The notes: generated by a model not told the origin, from the letters alone. DNA of 64,000 bases from an uncultured Muribaculaceae bacterium (GCA_910578805.1 CAJTRS010000010.1:1-64000), one strand, 5' to 3'. Shown: positions 7,904 to 15,646, counted from the first letter of the stretch. A program made the numbers and translations.

Positions 7904-9316
7904 TTATCGAACAATAATCTTGCAGGTCTCTGATGTGTGGCCGTTATAAGTGACGGTGATTAGATAAATTCCAGATGAAAGATTATCTGTGGGCACAGAA
8001 ATCTGAGTGGCATCTGCTTCTACATTAAGGCTCATGACGGTCGAGCCGTTAAGAGCATTGACTCTAATGGTGCGTTCGCTTGTAGATGTCGGTAGATCCA
8101 CAACTACAGGAGTTCCCTTTAACGCCGGATTAGGCCGAGCGGTAATATGATTTTCTTCCTTGATGACCTTTGCGACACTCCCGGTAGACTTATCTATGCG
8201 ATAAAATCTCACGGTTTGCACATAGCGACCTTGTTCATCATGCCAGTTATAATTTACTTGTGCGAGAATACTGTTGTCTGATTTAAAGAACTCAACAGTT
8301 GGTTTCCCCTCGGCGTTGTCGGGCATCGGGAATGTGTAAAGCACCTGATCATTCTCGTTGACAACCTCCAGACCGGTGTAATGGACTCCGTACAATGTAC
8401 GTTTATAGTCCGTTTCACCGTCTCCGTCACGGTCTGTATTGGTAATGCCGAAAAGATATGCTTCAGGAGACTGTGGGTCGTCCGTCACAGGGTTAAAACT
8501 GCTCTCACCGCCTTCAGCTACTTCCGCTTTGAAACGAACGTATTCGAATGCTTCGTCGTCGTTGAAGAATGTTTGGGAGAACGGCAGGTAAACGCCACCG
8601 TTCCAATCATTCAATTTTGCGACATCATTGCAACGAGGTGTGCAAAAATTGCTGATGGGAGTTTCTTCCCATGAGCGAACGCTCCATTCTCCATTGTACT
8701 TTGGGGTTTGAGTGGCGTAGTAATATGAGAATCCCCACACACCTGAAGGCTGAAGGTATGCATCTATGGTCTTGAGATATTCCTCGAACTGATACAGCTC
8801 ATTGCCCTTCTTAAAGGGAATACTGATATATATGGCATTATCCTCGACCCTGGTGCCATTTTGCAATATGGCAAGAGTCAGGGTCGGGTCTGAATATCGC
8901 AAAGTCTCGAAGATGTAGTTAATGAAGGCATTCTTGCGAGCTTCCATATCCGATGTGGAGGGGATGCCATCAGCTTCATTTATTGTAAATCTGTCCTCCT
9001 TAATCACACGAGATTTTTCCTGAGTTCCAGTCGAAGCTCTTTCCTCAAACCTGCAATATGGACGCAAGATGGGAAAGTTAAACGATTTGAGAGGTTGAAG
9101 CTCAAAATCGAAGATTTCAGCCGTGTATTTCGTGCTGCCTTCTTTATATCCGTATTCATCTTCGGAGAAATAGATAGCGGCTTCGCCGTTCTTCATATAC
9201 TGCCCGGGGATGAACCGTGTGTCAGCACCGTTCATCTCCTTAACAAATGTTTGAGCTGAAACATTCAAAGCACTGGCAACAGCAGCCGAAATTGTGATGA
9301 TTTGAATTATTTTCAT
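7904..9316 (-). CDS. Secreted protein with T9SS type A C-terminal sorting domain
   Basis: 470 residues from the ATG at 9316; an in-frame GTG at 9337 is possible but would lengthen the signal peptide awkwardly. Residues 1-22 (MKIIQIITISAAVASALNVSAQ) are a signal peptide. The central part of about 370 residues is not recognised; it is rich in aromatic and acidic residues and has a DTDRDGDGETDYKR-like stretch (NTDRDGDGETDY) that resembles a calcium-binding loop. The last 75 residues, from ARPNPALKGTP to CKIIVR, have the pattern of the Por secretion system C-terminal domain: proline-rich start, GIYLITVTYNG core and basic end. The protein is probably exported and attached to the surface or released. 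It is the only cargo protein of the element and its function is unknown. Confidence 0.8.
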   Translation of the reverse strand: MKIIQIITISAAVASALNVSAQTFVKEMNGADTRFIPGQYMKNGEAAIYFSEDEYGYKEGSTKYTAEIFDFELQPLKSFNFPILRPYCRFEERASTGTQEKSRVIKEDRFTINEADGIPSTSDMEARKNAFINYIFETLRYSDPTLTLAILQNGTRVEDNAIYISIPFKKGNELYQFEEYLKTIDAYLQPSGVWGFSYYYATQTPKYNGEWSVRSWEETPISNFCTPRCNDVAKLNDWNGGVYLPFSQTFFNDDEAFEYVRFKAEVAEGGESSFNPVTDDPQSPEAYLFGITNTDRDGDGETDYKRTLYGVHYTGLEVVNENDQVLYTFPMPDNAEGKPTVEFFKSDNSILAQVNYNWHDEQGRYVQTVRFYRIDKSTGSVAKVIKEENHITARPNPALKGTPVVVDLPTSTSERTIRVNALNGSTVMSLNVEADATQISVPTDNLSSGIYLITVTYNGHTSETCKIIVR

Positions 9317-9360
9317 TCTTAAATTAATTTTCGCCACTGACTCGGTGGAGAGATTCGTAA

Positions 9361-9570
9361 TAAAAGAAAACGTGAGCCAACTATGCCACGCCTTAGTCGA
9401 AGGTCCTGAGAAAACCTATGTATGCAGATATGACAACAGCCGCCCACGCTATGCGTGAGAGCTATTATGCCAATCCTTGCATACAGTCTTAAATTTCTCA
9501 GGTTCTCGACTACAAGAAGAGCATAACGCTTCTTATTTTTTCAAAATGTCGTGACGGGACTACTTCCAAT
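9361..9570 (-). ncRNA. Structured RNA (leader or stand-alone) upstream of the cargo gene
   Basis: On the minus strand, nested helices pair 9506-9512 with 9394-9400 (TAGTCGA/TCGACTA), 9494-9502 with 9405-9413 (9 bp), 9478-9485 with 9419-9426 (8 bp), 9468-9472 with 9431-9435 and 9461-9465 with 9436-9440 (both using G-U wobbles), capped by CACGC-ATA-GCGTG at 9457-9445. A separate hairpin lies at 9514-9534. At the 3' side, 9390-9371 forms a bulged stem followed by TTTTCTTTTA, a terminator-like end. A strong promoter at 9577-9607 places the start near 9570. The cargo ATG follows 45 bases after the U-run. I cannot assign it to a known riboswitch or RNA class from sequence alone. Confidence 0.65.
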
Positions 9571-9576
9571 CGGTCA

Positions 9577-9607
9577 CAAAGTTACAACTTTTTTTGGCTC
9601 GCGTCAA
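9577..9607 (-). promoter_or_regulatory. Promoter of the structured RNA / cargo gene
   Basis: On the minus strand TTG (9607-9605), a 20-base spacer and TAACTTTG (9584-9577) match the Bacteroidetes consensus TTTG-N19/20-TAnnTTTG closely. The predicted start is about 9570, directly before the structured RNA. Confidence 0.7.
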
Positions 9608-9628
9608 TAGCTTGTGCAAAAAATAAGT

Positions 9629-9672
9629 TTGGTTTAGTCATATATATATACATCTATTCTGAACCAAACCAA
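9629..9672 (-). repeat. Inverted dispersed repeat, copy B
   Basis: This is the inverted partner of 6863-6905: its reverse complement starts with the same 14 bases TTGGTTTGGTTCAG and shares the AT-rich middle. It is also an imperfect palindrome. It lies upstream of the structured-RNA promoter and 256 bases from the right end of the element. Confidence 0.6.
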
Positions 9673-9836
9673 TAAATATATACTGGGCAAAAGAGAAATG
9701 ACACTATCAGTTTTTCTTTTCACCAGCCAATATATTCACCTCTAAACCGACCACCGAAAGAAATAAAACGAGGCAAAAGAATAGAACTAAAAATAACTAA
9801 CTCCTGCAAATTAAACTTAAATCCTTGCTATTCTCT

Positions 9837-9872
9837 TGTACTAAACTTCTCAATTAGTACACTTTCAGTACA
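9837..9872. repeat. TTAGTACA octamers at the right end (putative integrase arm sites)
   Basis: TGTACTAA (inverted octamer) at 9837-9844, TTAGTACA at 9854-9861 and TCAGTACA (one mismatch) at 9865-9872. The last two are 11 bases apart, the same spacing as the pair at 5404-5422 near the left end. The arrangement of three sites on the right and two on the left is like att arms of integrases. Confidence 0.55.
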
Positions 9873-9924
9873 CATGATTTTATATTAATATCTATATATC
9901 AATTAGTTATGTATTATACATCAT

Positions 9925-9928
9925 AACA
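9925..9928. other. Right junction of the integrative element (AACA direct repeat)
   Basis: Second copy of AACA. The sulfatase codon series resumes with CCG at 9929, in frame with the left half. Confidence 0.65.
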
Positions 9929-10716
9929 CCGTTTTTCCTGATGTGGACCACTCCTCTGCCACATGTCTCTCTGCAAGCTCCGGAACACTGGGTGGAATAT
10001 TATGTAAAGAAGTTTGGCGATGAAAAACCATATACCGGTACAGCCGGTTACTTGCCGTGCAGATATCCGCATGCAACCTATGCGGCGATGATTAGCTATT
10101 TCGATGAACAAATAGGAAAGCTAATCGAAAAATTGAAAGCAGATGGAATATATGACAACACCTTTATCATGTTTACTTCCGATAACGGTCCTACGTTTAA
10201 CGGCGGATCGGATTCACCGTGGTTCAACAGTGGCGGTCCGTTCAAGTCTGAATATGGGTGGGGTAAATGTTTGTACGCGAAGGCGGAATACGTGTACCCG
10301 CAATAGCTTGTTGGCCGGGGAAAATCAAACCCGGAACTGTCACGGATCACATATCGGCATTCCAAGATGTTATGCCGACATTGGCCGATATAACAAAGGC
10401 ACCATGCCCACCGACCGATGGAATAAGTTTCTTACCCACCCTTTTGGGAAAGCATCATGAGCAAAAGCAACATGAATATCTCTATTGGGAGTATCCTGAT
10501 CCGATAGTCGGTTCAAAAGCTATTCGCATGGGAAGATGGAAAGGAATCATTGATAATATCCGGAAAGGAAATGACAAAATGAAACTTTATGATCTGGAAA
10601 CAGACCTTAAAGAAGAGAATGATGTTGCACAACAAAATCCGGATATAGTGGCAAAACTAACCGAATTAATGGAACAATCTCATACGGAACCCAAAAATCC
10701 AAAATTCAGATTCTGA
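9929..10716 (+). pseudogene. Sulfatase, C-terminal half, with an additional frameshift
   Basis: Continuation of the interrupted sulfatase: PFFLMWTTPLPHVSLQAP, then FIMFTSDNGPTFNGG, a metal-binding D-N-G motif of sulfatases. The frame is lost near 10257-10270: after SEYGWGK the frame runs to a TAG at 10304-10306, while the conserved FVREGGIRVPAIACWPGKI continues one frame earlier (from 10267) to the natural end at 10716 (NPKFRF). A single missing base would explain this. Joined halves would give about 505 residues, a normal sulfatase length. The gene is thus doubly broken, or the second lesion is a sequencing error. Confidence 0.88.
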
Positions 10717-10904
10717 CTTAAAGCGTTGTCCGATAACGGGCTATGGTGCTTTTGAATAATGCCTGATTTCAATAAAGCTATAATCGATTTACACTGATTG
10801 TAATACATTATTTATGAGATAGGCGCTGCCCGAGATTTCATTTTTTGTCAGTCGGTATTTTCATAGTTTTTTGATAAATTATTGTTAAAATAAATATGTT
10901 AATA

Positions 10905-10935
10905 TTGTGGGATTAAAAATAAAGATATACTTTTG
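10905..10935 (+). promoter_or_regulatory. Promoter ahead of the tsaC-like gene
   Basis: TTG (10905-10907), a 20-base spacer and TACTTTTG (10928-10935) fit TTTG-N20-TAnnTTTG. The predicted start near 10942 is 40 bases before a strong terminator hairpin and 133 bases before the tsaC-like ATG. Confidence 0.7.
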
Positions 10936-10981
10936 TACGTGTGTTTTTCATAGTATTAGATTAAGATAAAGGTTTAAAGGG

Positions 10982-11016
10982 AAAGAGATGTTGTGAAACA
11001 TCTCTTTTTGTTTTAT
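10982..11016 (+). terminator. Terminator hairpin in the leader of the tsaC-like gene
   Basis: AAAGAGATGTT (10982-10992) pairs perfectly with AACATCTCTTT (10997-11007) over an 11-bp stem with loop GTGA, followed by TTGTTTTATA. It ends a transcript of about 70 bases started at the promoter 10905-10935, either as a small RNA or as an attenuator for the next gene. Confidence 0.7.
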
Positions 11017-11074
11017 ATTTTTTGTAAGTTTGTGACTGAATCAGGTTGTTGAACCCACAAACAGTAAGGCATGT

Positions 11075-11686
11075 ATGAAAACACTGAAATTCTACTCCAC
11101 ATCGATCAATGACCGCTATCTTGATGAGGTGGTCGCCACCCTTCAGCGGGGCGGTATAGTGTTGTGTCCTACGGATACACTTTATGCTCTCACATGCGAT
11201 GCCCTCAACCAGGGAGCCATAGAGCGTCTGTGTGCTATGAAAGGTATAAATCCTTCCAAACAATCATTGTCGGTGATATGCGACGGCATATCGCAGGCCA
11301 GCGAGTATGCGCGTATAGACAACAATGCTTTCCGGCAGTTACGTGACCATACCCCCGGAGCCTATACCTTTGTGCTACCGGCAGCCACGGTGCTTCCCAA
11401 GGCTTTCAAAGGGCGTCATACGGTGGGTGTGCGTATTCCTGACAATCCGATAGCACGTGCCATAGCCACCCGCATGGGACGCCCGGTGCTTACAACATCT
11501 ATTCCGTCCGACGGTCTTTCCGACGAAGAGATAACCATGCCGGAGGATATCGCCTTGCGTTATGAAAATTCTCAGGTGGATATGATGGCCGACGGAGGTG
11601 TCGGCGGAACGGTGCCCTCGACTATAGTCGATCTTACCGACAGTTCCGATCCGGTTATATTGCGTCAGGGAATGGCTGAGTTTTAG
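11075..11686 (+). CDS. L-threonylcarbamoyladenylate synthase family protein
   Basis: 203 residues with the YrdC/Sua5 fold. The enzyme makes threonylcarbamoyl-AMP from threonine, bicarbonate and ATP for t6A37 modification of ANN-decoding tRNAs. Visible family motifs are GGIVLCPTDTLYALTCDA near the N-terminus, KGINPSKQSLSVICDG (the K-R-P-x-x-x-P-L equivalent), GAYTFVLPA and the C-terminal PSTIVDLT. The length corresponds to the short TsaC/YwlC type without the Sua5 C-terminal domain. The ATG is 74 bases after the leader terminator. It may be a paralogue, because the KxR/SxN residues are not all canonical (NPSKQS rather than KRP), so activity is inferred. Confidence 0.88.
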   Translation: MKTLKFYSTSINDRYLDEVVATLQRGGIVLCPTDTLYALTCDALNQGAIERLCAMKGINPSKQSLSVICDGISQASEYARIDNNAFRQLRDHTPGAYTFVLPAATVLPKAFKGRHTVGVRIPDNPIARAIATRMGRPVLTTSIPSDGLSDEEITMPEDIALRYENSQVDMMADGGVGGTVPSTIVDLTDSSDPVILRQGMAEF

Positions 11687-11733
11687 GCCGACGGATATTT
11701 GAAAAGAAACTCTCCTTCAAATTATATGACATT

Positions 11734-13332
11734 ATGAAAAAATTTAACAACGAATTGCAACTTCCGCCGCGTTCCGACGGGTCACAGACCGGTATAGATG
11801 CATCGGTGAGGCAGTTGATAATAGTGGGGTCCAACGGTGCGGGGAAGAGCCGGTTTACTAATGAAATGGCGCAGGGGCAGCCCGGGAGGGTATTCAGAAT
11901 GTCGGCGCTCAATGCCATATTCGATTCCACGGCTACGGATACAACACCTTATTCTATTGATTCGCTTTATCGGGAAGCGGTGGATATCGAGGCACTTCCT
12001 ATGCCGGGGCAGTCGCAACTGTCACGGCTTATAGCCTTGCTTATGCGCGACGAACTTGTCAACCTGCTTAATTACAAACTTGAGCACACGGCCGATTCAC
12101 GGATATCGCTCAAGCCTACCAGGCTTGACTCTGTGATACGTCTGTGGCAGGAGATATTTCCCAACAACAAGGCTTTTTTGCGGCAGGGACGTCTGTTGTT
12201 CAGCCGTGGCGATAGCCGTTCGGACTATTCGGCCAGCAAACTGTCGCCGGGCGAAAAGGCAGCCATGTACTATCTCGGAGCCATAACCTATGCTCCCGGG
12301 CACGCCGATGTGTTTGTGGAGAGTCCGGAGATGTTTCTGCACCCTACTGTAATGCAGGCGCTGTGGAACCGTATAGAACTTCTGCGACCAGATTGCCGGT
12401 TCATATACACCACCCACGACCTTGATTTCGCGGCGTCGCGCACGGCGGCATCGGTGATCTGGGTGCGTGACTTCGACATGGAGTCGCACACATGGGATTA
12501 TGAGATACTGCCTCCTGACAAGGCTGTAAGCGATGAGATATACATGTCGATAATAGGCGCGCGCAAGCCTGTGCTGTTCATTGAAGGTGACGGCAAGCGG
12601 TCAATCGATTCCCGACTCTATCCGCTGATATTCCGTGATTTCACGGTGCAGTCTCTGGGAAGTTGCAACAAGGTCATAGAAGCCACACGCACATTCAATG
12701 ACCTTAACGCCTTTCATCATATGGCTTCATGCGGCATTGTTGACCGTGACAGACGTGACCGCAAGGAGGTGGAGTATCTGCGCGGAAAGAAGATTATGGT
12801 GCCTGAAGTGGCCGAGGTGGAAAACATACTCATGCTCGAAGAGGTCATACGCACAGTGGCCGCATCGCGCCACAAGGACGAGGACCGCGTGTTTGGCAAG
12901 GTGCGCAACGCTGTCATATCCCAGTTCCGCCACGATCTGCGCCAACAGGCGCTGCTTCATACGCGTCACCGCGTAAAGCGCACTATGGAATATCGTATCG
13001 ATGGCAAATTCCAGAGCATAAATGCGCTTGAGCAGCATATAGAGGAGTTGGTGGCGGAGATAAATCCACGACGACTTTACGAGAGTTTCTGCCGAGAGTT
13101 CTCGGGATATGTGGAGCACGGCGACTATTCAGGCATATTGCGTGTATATAACCAGAAATCCATGATCCCGGCCAGCAATGTGGCGGCTTTGTGCGGTTAT
13201 TCGTCGAAAGACGAATATATAAATGCCATAATCACGCTGCTGCGCCGCGATGGAGCCGAGGCTGCACGTCTGCGCAAGGCTATACGCTCATGTTTCAATC
13301 TGATATCCGATGATGATGAGCAAGCCGGGTAA
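11734..13332 (+). CDS. AAA ATPase with C-terminal DUF4435 (TOPRIM-like) domain
   Basis: 532 residues. The N-terminal ABC-like ATPase has Walker A GSNGAGKS at residues 32-39, a signature KLSPGEKAAMYYLG and a Walker B region VFVESPEMFLHP in which the usual Asp-Glu pair is Glu-Ser; the H-loop is YTTHDLDFA. From about residue 280 a DUF4435-type domain begins with PVLFIEGDGKRSIDS and contains GIVDRDRRDRKE, acidic motifs like TOPRIM nuclease/primase sites. The architecture recalls OLD-family nucleases and defence-related AAA-DUF4435 proteins, but no substrate is known. Its last 23 bases overlap the menA start, suggesting coupling. Confidence 0.8.
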   Translation: MKKFNNELQLPPRSDGSQTGIDASVRQLIIVGSNGAGKSRFTNEMAQGQPGRVFRMSALNAIFDSTATDTTPYSIDSLYREAVDIEALPMPGQSQLSRLIALLMRDELVNLLNYKLEHTADSRISLKPTRLDSVIRLWQEIFPNNKAFLRQGRLLFSRGDSRSDYSASKLSPGEKAAMYYLGAITYAPGHADVFVESPEMFLHPTVMQALWNRIELLRPDCRFIYTTHDLDFAASRTAASVIWVRDFDMESHTWDYEILPPDKAVSDEIYMSIIGARKPVLFIEGDGKRSIDSRLYPLIFRDFTVQSLGSCNKVIEATRTFNDLNAFHHMASCGIVDRDRRDRKEVEYLRGKKIMVPEVAEVENILMLEEVIRTVAASRHKDEDRVFGKVRNAVISQFRHDLRQQALLHTRHRVKRTMEYRIDGKFQSINALEQHIEELVAEINPRRLYESFCREFSGYVEHGDYSGILRVYNQKSMIPASNVAALCGYSSKDEYINAIITLLRRDGAEAARLRKAIRSCFNLISDDDEQAG

Positions 13333-14200
13333 GATGAAATCGTGGATCGAGGCCATGAGGCTGCGCACGCTTCCGGTGTCGGTGGCCGGTGTGATAATGG
13401 CAGTGGGATATGCGTGCGTTTACGGGTTTTTCAATGCTTTGCCGGCGGCACTGTGCATGGTGTTTGCCATATTGGCGCAGGTTGCCTCTAATTTTGCCAA
13501 TGAATATTATGATTATCGCGACGGTCTTGACCGGCCGGGACGCGAAGGGCCTCGCCGCGGGGTGACCGAGGGCGATATTACTCCCCGCGCCATGCTCACT
13601 GCCACATATGTCACTCTCGGTGTGGCATGTGCTGTGGGCTGTTCGCTGATATTCTATTCGGGTTGGTGGTTAGTGCCGGTAGGAATATTCATAGCCCTTG
13701 GTGTAACGGCTTATAGTGCCGGGCCTTATCCGCTATCGCGACACGGACTCGGGGAGGTGGCCGTGATACTTTTTTTTGGAGTCATACCGGTTAACTTCAC
13801 GTATTATCTTCAATGTGGGCAATGGGATATACAGGTTTTCTACGGATCGTTGAGCGCCGGCCTGATGGGCGCAAATGTGCTTATAGTCAATAATTATCGT
13901 GATGCCGATGCCGATGCTGCCGTGGGTAAGCGCACTCTGGCGGTGATCCTTGGCCGGCGCAGTGTGGCGTGGCTTTATGTGGCCAATGGTGTGATGGCCG
14001 TGATGCTGATGTGGAAGGTATGGCATGAGCTTCCGGCTTATGCCCAAATAGTGCCCGAATTATATCTGACTATGCACATCTTGGCATCGATAAAGCTGTT
14101 CAGGACGCGGGGCTGGGCCCTGACACCGCTGCTTGGCATGACCGCTACGCTCATGTTGGCTTACAGTCTGGCTTTTATGATAATAGCGGCGTGTCAATGA
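13310..14200 (+). CDS. menA: 1,4-dihydroxy-2-naphthoate prenyltransferase MenA
   Basis: About 296 residues, a UbiA-superfamily membrane protein with eight to nine hydrophobic segments. The first aspartate-rich motif is NEYYDYRDGLD (N-x-x-x-D-x-x-x-x-D) and the second is NNYRDADADAAVGKRTLAV, both diagnostic of MenA. It prenylates DHNA to demethylmenaquinone in the inner membrane, the step before the methyltransferase encoded at 47099-47842. The start overlaps the end of the upstream ATPase gene by 23 bases; three consecutive ATG codons there make the exact start uncertain by two residues. Confidence 0.93.
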   Translation: MMMSKPGKMKSWIEAMRLRTLPVSVAGVIMAVGYACVYGFFNALPAALCMVFAILAQVASNFANEYYDYRDGLDRPGREGPRRGVTEGDITPRAMLTATYVTLGVACAVGCSLIFYSGWWLVPVGIFIALGVTAYSAGPYPLSRHGLGEVAVILFFGVIPVNFTYYLQCGQWDIQVFYGSLSAGLMGANVLIVNNYRDADADAAVGKRTLAVILGRRSVAWLYVANGVMAVMLMWKVWHELPAYAQIVPELYLTMHILASIKLFRTRGWALTPLLGMTATLMLAYSLAFMIIAACQ

Positions 14201-14272
14201 ACATTTTCCCCTTCCGGCCTTTTATATTACTATAATTTAGATATTGTTGTTAATGCAAAAATCATAAACGTC

Positions 14273-14929
14273 ATGAATATACGTACAGCAAATTGGCTCA
14301 CCATTATCATCACTGCTGTGGTGGGCATCGTGTTTATTGTCTGGCACAATGAGGTCAATCTGTTCAACTGGCTTGTGCGTGCGCTGGGGCTTGTGTTGAT
14401 AGTGCCGGGAGGATATATTCTTATGAATTCTTTCGGAGCGGCCCGCAATGCTAAAATATCGGGGTCGGTGACAGACGGCGGCCGACGTGTGATGACTTTT
14501 AAAGAGCGTTCGGCTTCCACAGCCATGCTTGTGGTGTCGGTTGTCACTATAATCCTCGGTGTGTTCATGCTGGCGGTGCCGACATTTTTTGTTGGTCTCA
14601 TCGCTTATCTGTTAGCCTCGGTGCTGGTGGTATATGGAGTGTATCAGATAGTCACACTGGCCTATTTCTGCCGTCCGGTAGTAATGCCGTGGTACTACTA
14701 CATAGTGCCGGCAATTACTGTCCTTACAGGTATAGTGATATTTGTCACTCCGGTCAGAGCCATGAACACCATAGTCACGTTGCTTACAGGTTTGCTCCTT
14801 ACATTTGCAGCCATAAACTGGGCCATGCAGCGCGTGACAATGCGCCGCCGGCTTGCGCGTCAGCAGTCTTCGGCTGTTCCCGACGGCACCGTCCCGGTCA
14901 ACCGGCAGATTGAGGAAAACGTCGGTTGA
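14273..14929 (+). CDS. DUF308 / HdeD-like membrane protein
   Basis: 218 residues with about six transmembrane helices in pairs (WLTIIITAVVGIVFIV, LGLVLIVPGGYILM, TAMLVVSVVTIILGVFML, LIAYLLASVLVVYGVYQI, YYIVPAITVLTGIVIFVT, IVTLLTGLLLTFAAINWAM) and a basic cytoplasmic tail. The helix-hairpin repeat matches DUF308/HdeD proteins, implicated in acid resistance in E. coli but otherwise undefined. The last 32 bases overlap the end of the convergent cytidylate-kinase-like gene. Confidence 0.75.
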   Translation: MNIRTANWLTIIITAVVGIVFIVWHNEVNLFNWLVRALGLVLIVPGGYILMNSFGAARNAKISGSVTDGGRRVMTFKERSASTAMLVVSVVTIILGVFMLAVPTFFVGLIAYLLASVLVVYGVYQIVTLAYFCRPVVMPWYYYIVPAITVLTGIVIFVTPVRAMNTIVTLLTGLLLTFAAINWAMQRVTMRRRLARQQSSAVPDGTVPVNRQIEENVG

Positions 14930-15545
14930 TATATTCACATATCAGTTCCACAATATCGTCCATAGGCATCAGCGAGGTGTCTATGGACAGGTGGTATGAT
15001 GATGCGTCGCCCCATGTTTTGTCTGTGTAGAAATTGTAATAGCTGGCACGCAGCTTGTTCATGCGGGCTGCTTTTTGTCGGGCTTTGTCGATCGACTTGC
15101 AGTCGTCATCGCGGTGAAGTATGCGGTGGGCGCAGCTTTCGGCAGGAGCGTGCACGAATATATTGACCAACCCGGGGAAATCCCGCAGCACATAGTCGGC
15201 CGTGCGACCCACGATCACGCATGAGTTTTCATGTGCCAGTTGGCGTATGAAGTCGCTTTGCGCACGGTAGAGATTGTCGTCACTTATGCTGTTGCCTGCG
15301 GCATAGGACGACATGGCATTGTAGCCGAAAGCAAATGAGAATATTCCGTTGACAAACGTGGGGAACCGCTCGTCTTTCTTCTCGAAAAATTCCGGACTCA
15401 CGCCGGCTCTGCGGGCTGCCTCGCTCAGAAGTTCCTTGTCGTAATATTTTATGCCGAGGCGCTCGGCGAGTTTGCGTCCCAATTCGCGGCCGCCGCTGCC
15501 GAACTGGCGTCCTACTGTGATGACTATGTTATGTCGGTCGGTCAT
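14898..15545 (-). CDS. Cytidylate-kinase-like family protein
   Basis: 215 residues. The N-terminus VITVGRQFGSGGRELGRKLAERLG is the P-loop of the cytidylate kinase-like group (Cytidylate_kin2), followed by YYDKELLSEAA, NSCVIVGRTADYVL and the lid arginines in RQKAARMNKLRASYYNFYT. Members are common in anaerobes and are distinct from the essential CMP kinase Cmk; the true substrate is uncertain. It is convergent with the DUF308 gene, the two coding regions overlapping by 32 bases at their 3' ends, with no terminator between them. Confidence 0.85.
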   Translation of the reverse strand: MTDRHNIVITVGRQFGSGGRELGRKLAERLGIKYYDKELLSEAARRAGVSPEFFEKKDERFPTFVNGIFSFAFGYNAMSSYAAGNSISDDNLYRAQSDFIRQLAHENSCVIVGRTADYVLRDFPGLVNIFVHAPAESCAHRILHRDDDCKSIDKARQKAARMNKLRASYYNFYTDKTWGDASSYHLSIDTSLMPMDDIVELICEYINRRFPQSAG

Positions 15546-15638
15546 TACTGATGAAATTTTTGTTTCCGCAAAAATAAATATAACCCCCGGCTATGGCAAT
15601 ATTTGAGGCAAAAATTTTTATTATCACGGAAATACTAT

Positions 15639-15646
15639 TAATTTTG
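15639..15646 (+). promoter_or_regulatory. -7 box TAATTTTG of the TPR gene
   Basis: TAATTTTG matches TAnnTTTG and lies 39 bases before the ATG at 15686. The -33 position is only T-rich. Divergent from the cytidylate-kinase-like gene. Confidence 0.45.

Larger units (their letters stand above)
5283..9928 (+). mobile_element. 4646-bp integrative element inserted in a sulfatase gene
   Basis: The element is defined by the exact reconstruction of the sulfatase frame across its ends and by the AACA repeats. It contains a tyrosine recombinase (5511-6761), five 28-32-bp repeat units (6768-7198), an inverted pair of 43-44-bp sequences (6863-6905 and 9629-9672), a T9SS-sorted secreted cargo protein on the minus strand (7904-9316) and a structured RNA with its own promoter (9361-9609). 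Octamer TTAGTACA repeats lie near both ends. No mobilization, transfer, replication or excisionase gene was recognised, so it is either a minimal integrase-plus-cargo element or a decayed one that depends on help in trans. It is more AT-rich than the flanking chromosome. Confidence 0.85.

Noticed and set aside
5283..9928. Integrated conjugative element or prophage
   Set aside because: No transfer, relaxase, capsid or replication genes in 4.6 kb; only an integrase and cargo.
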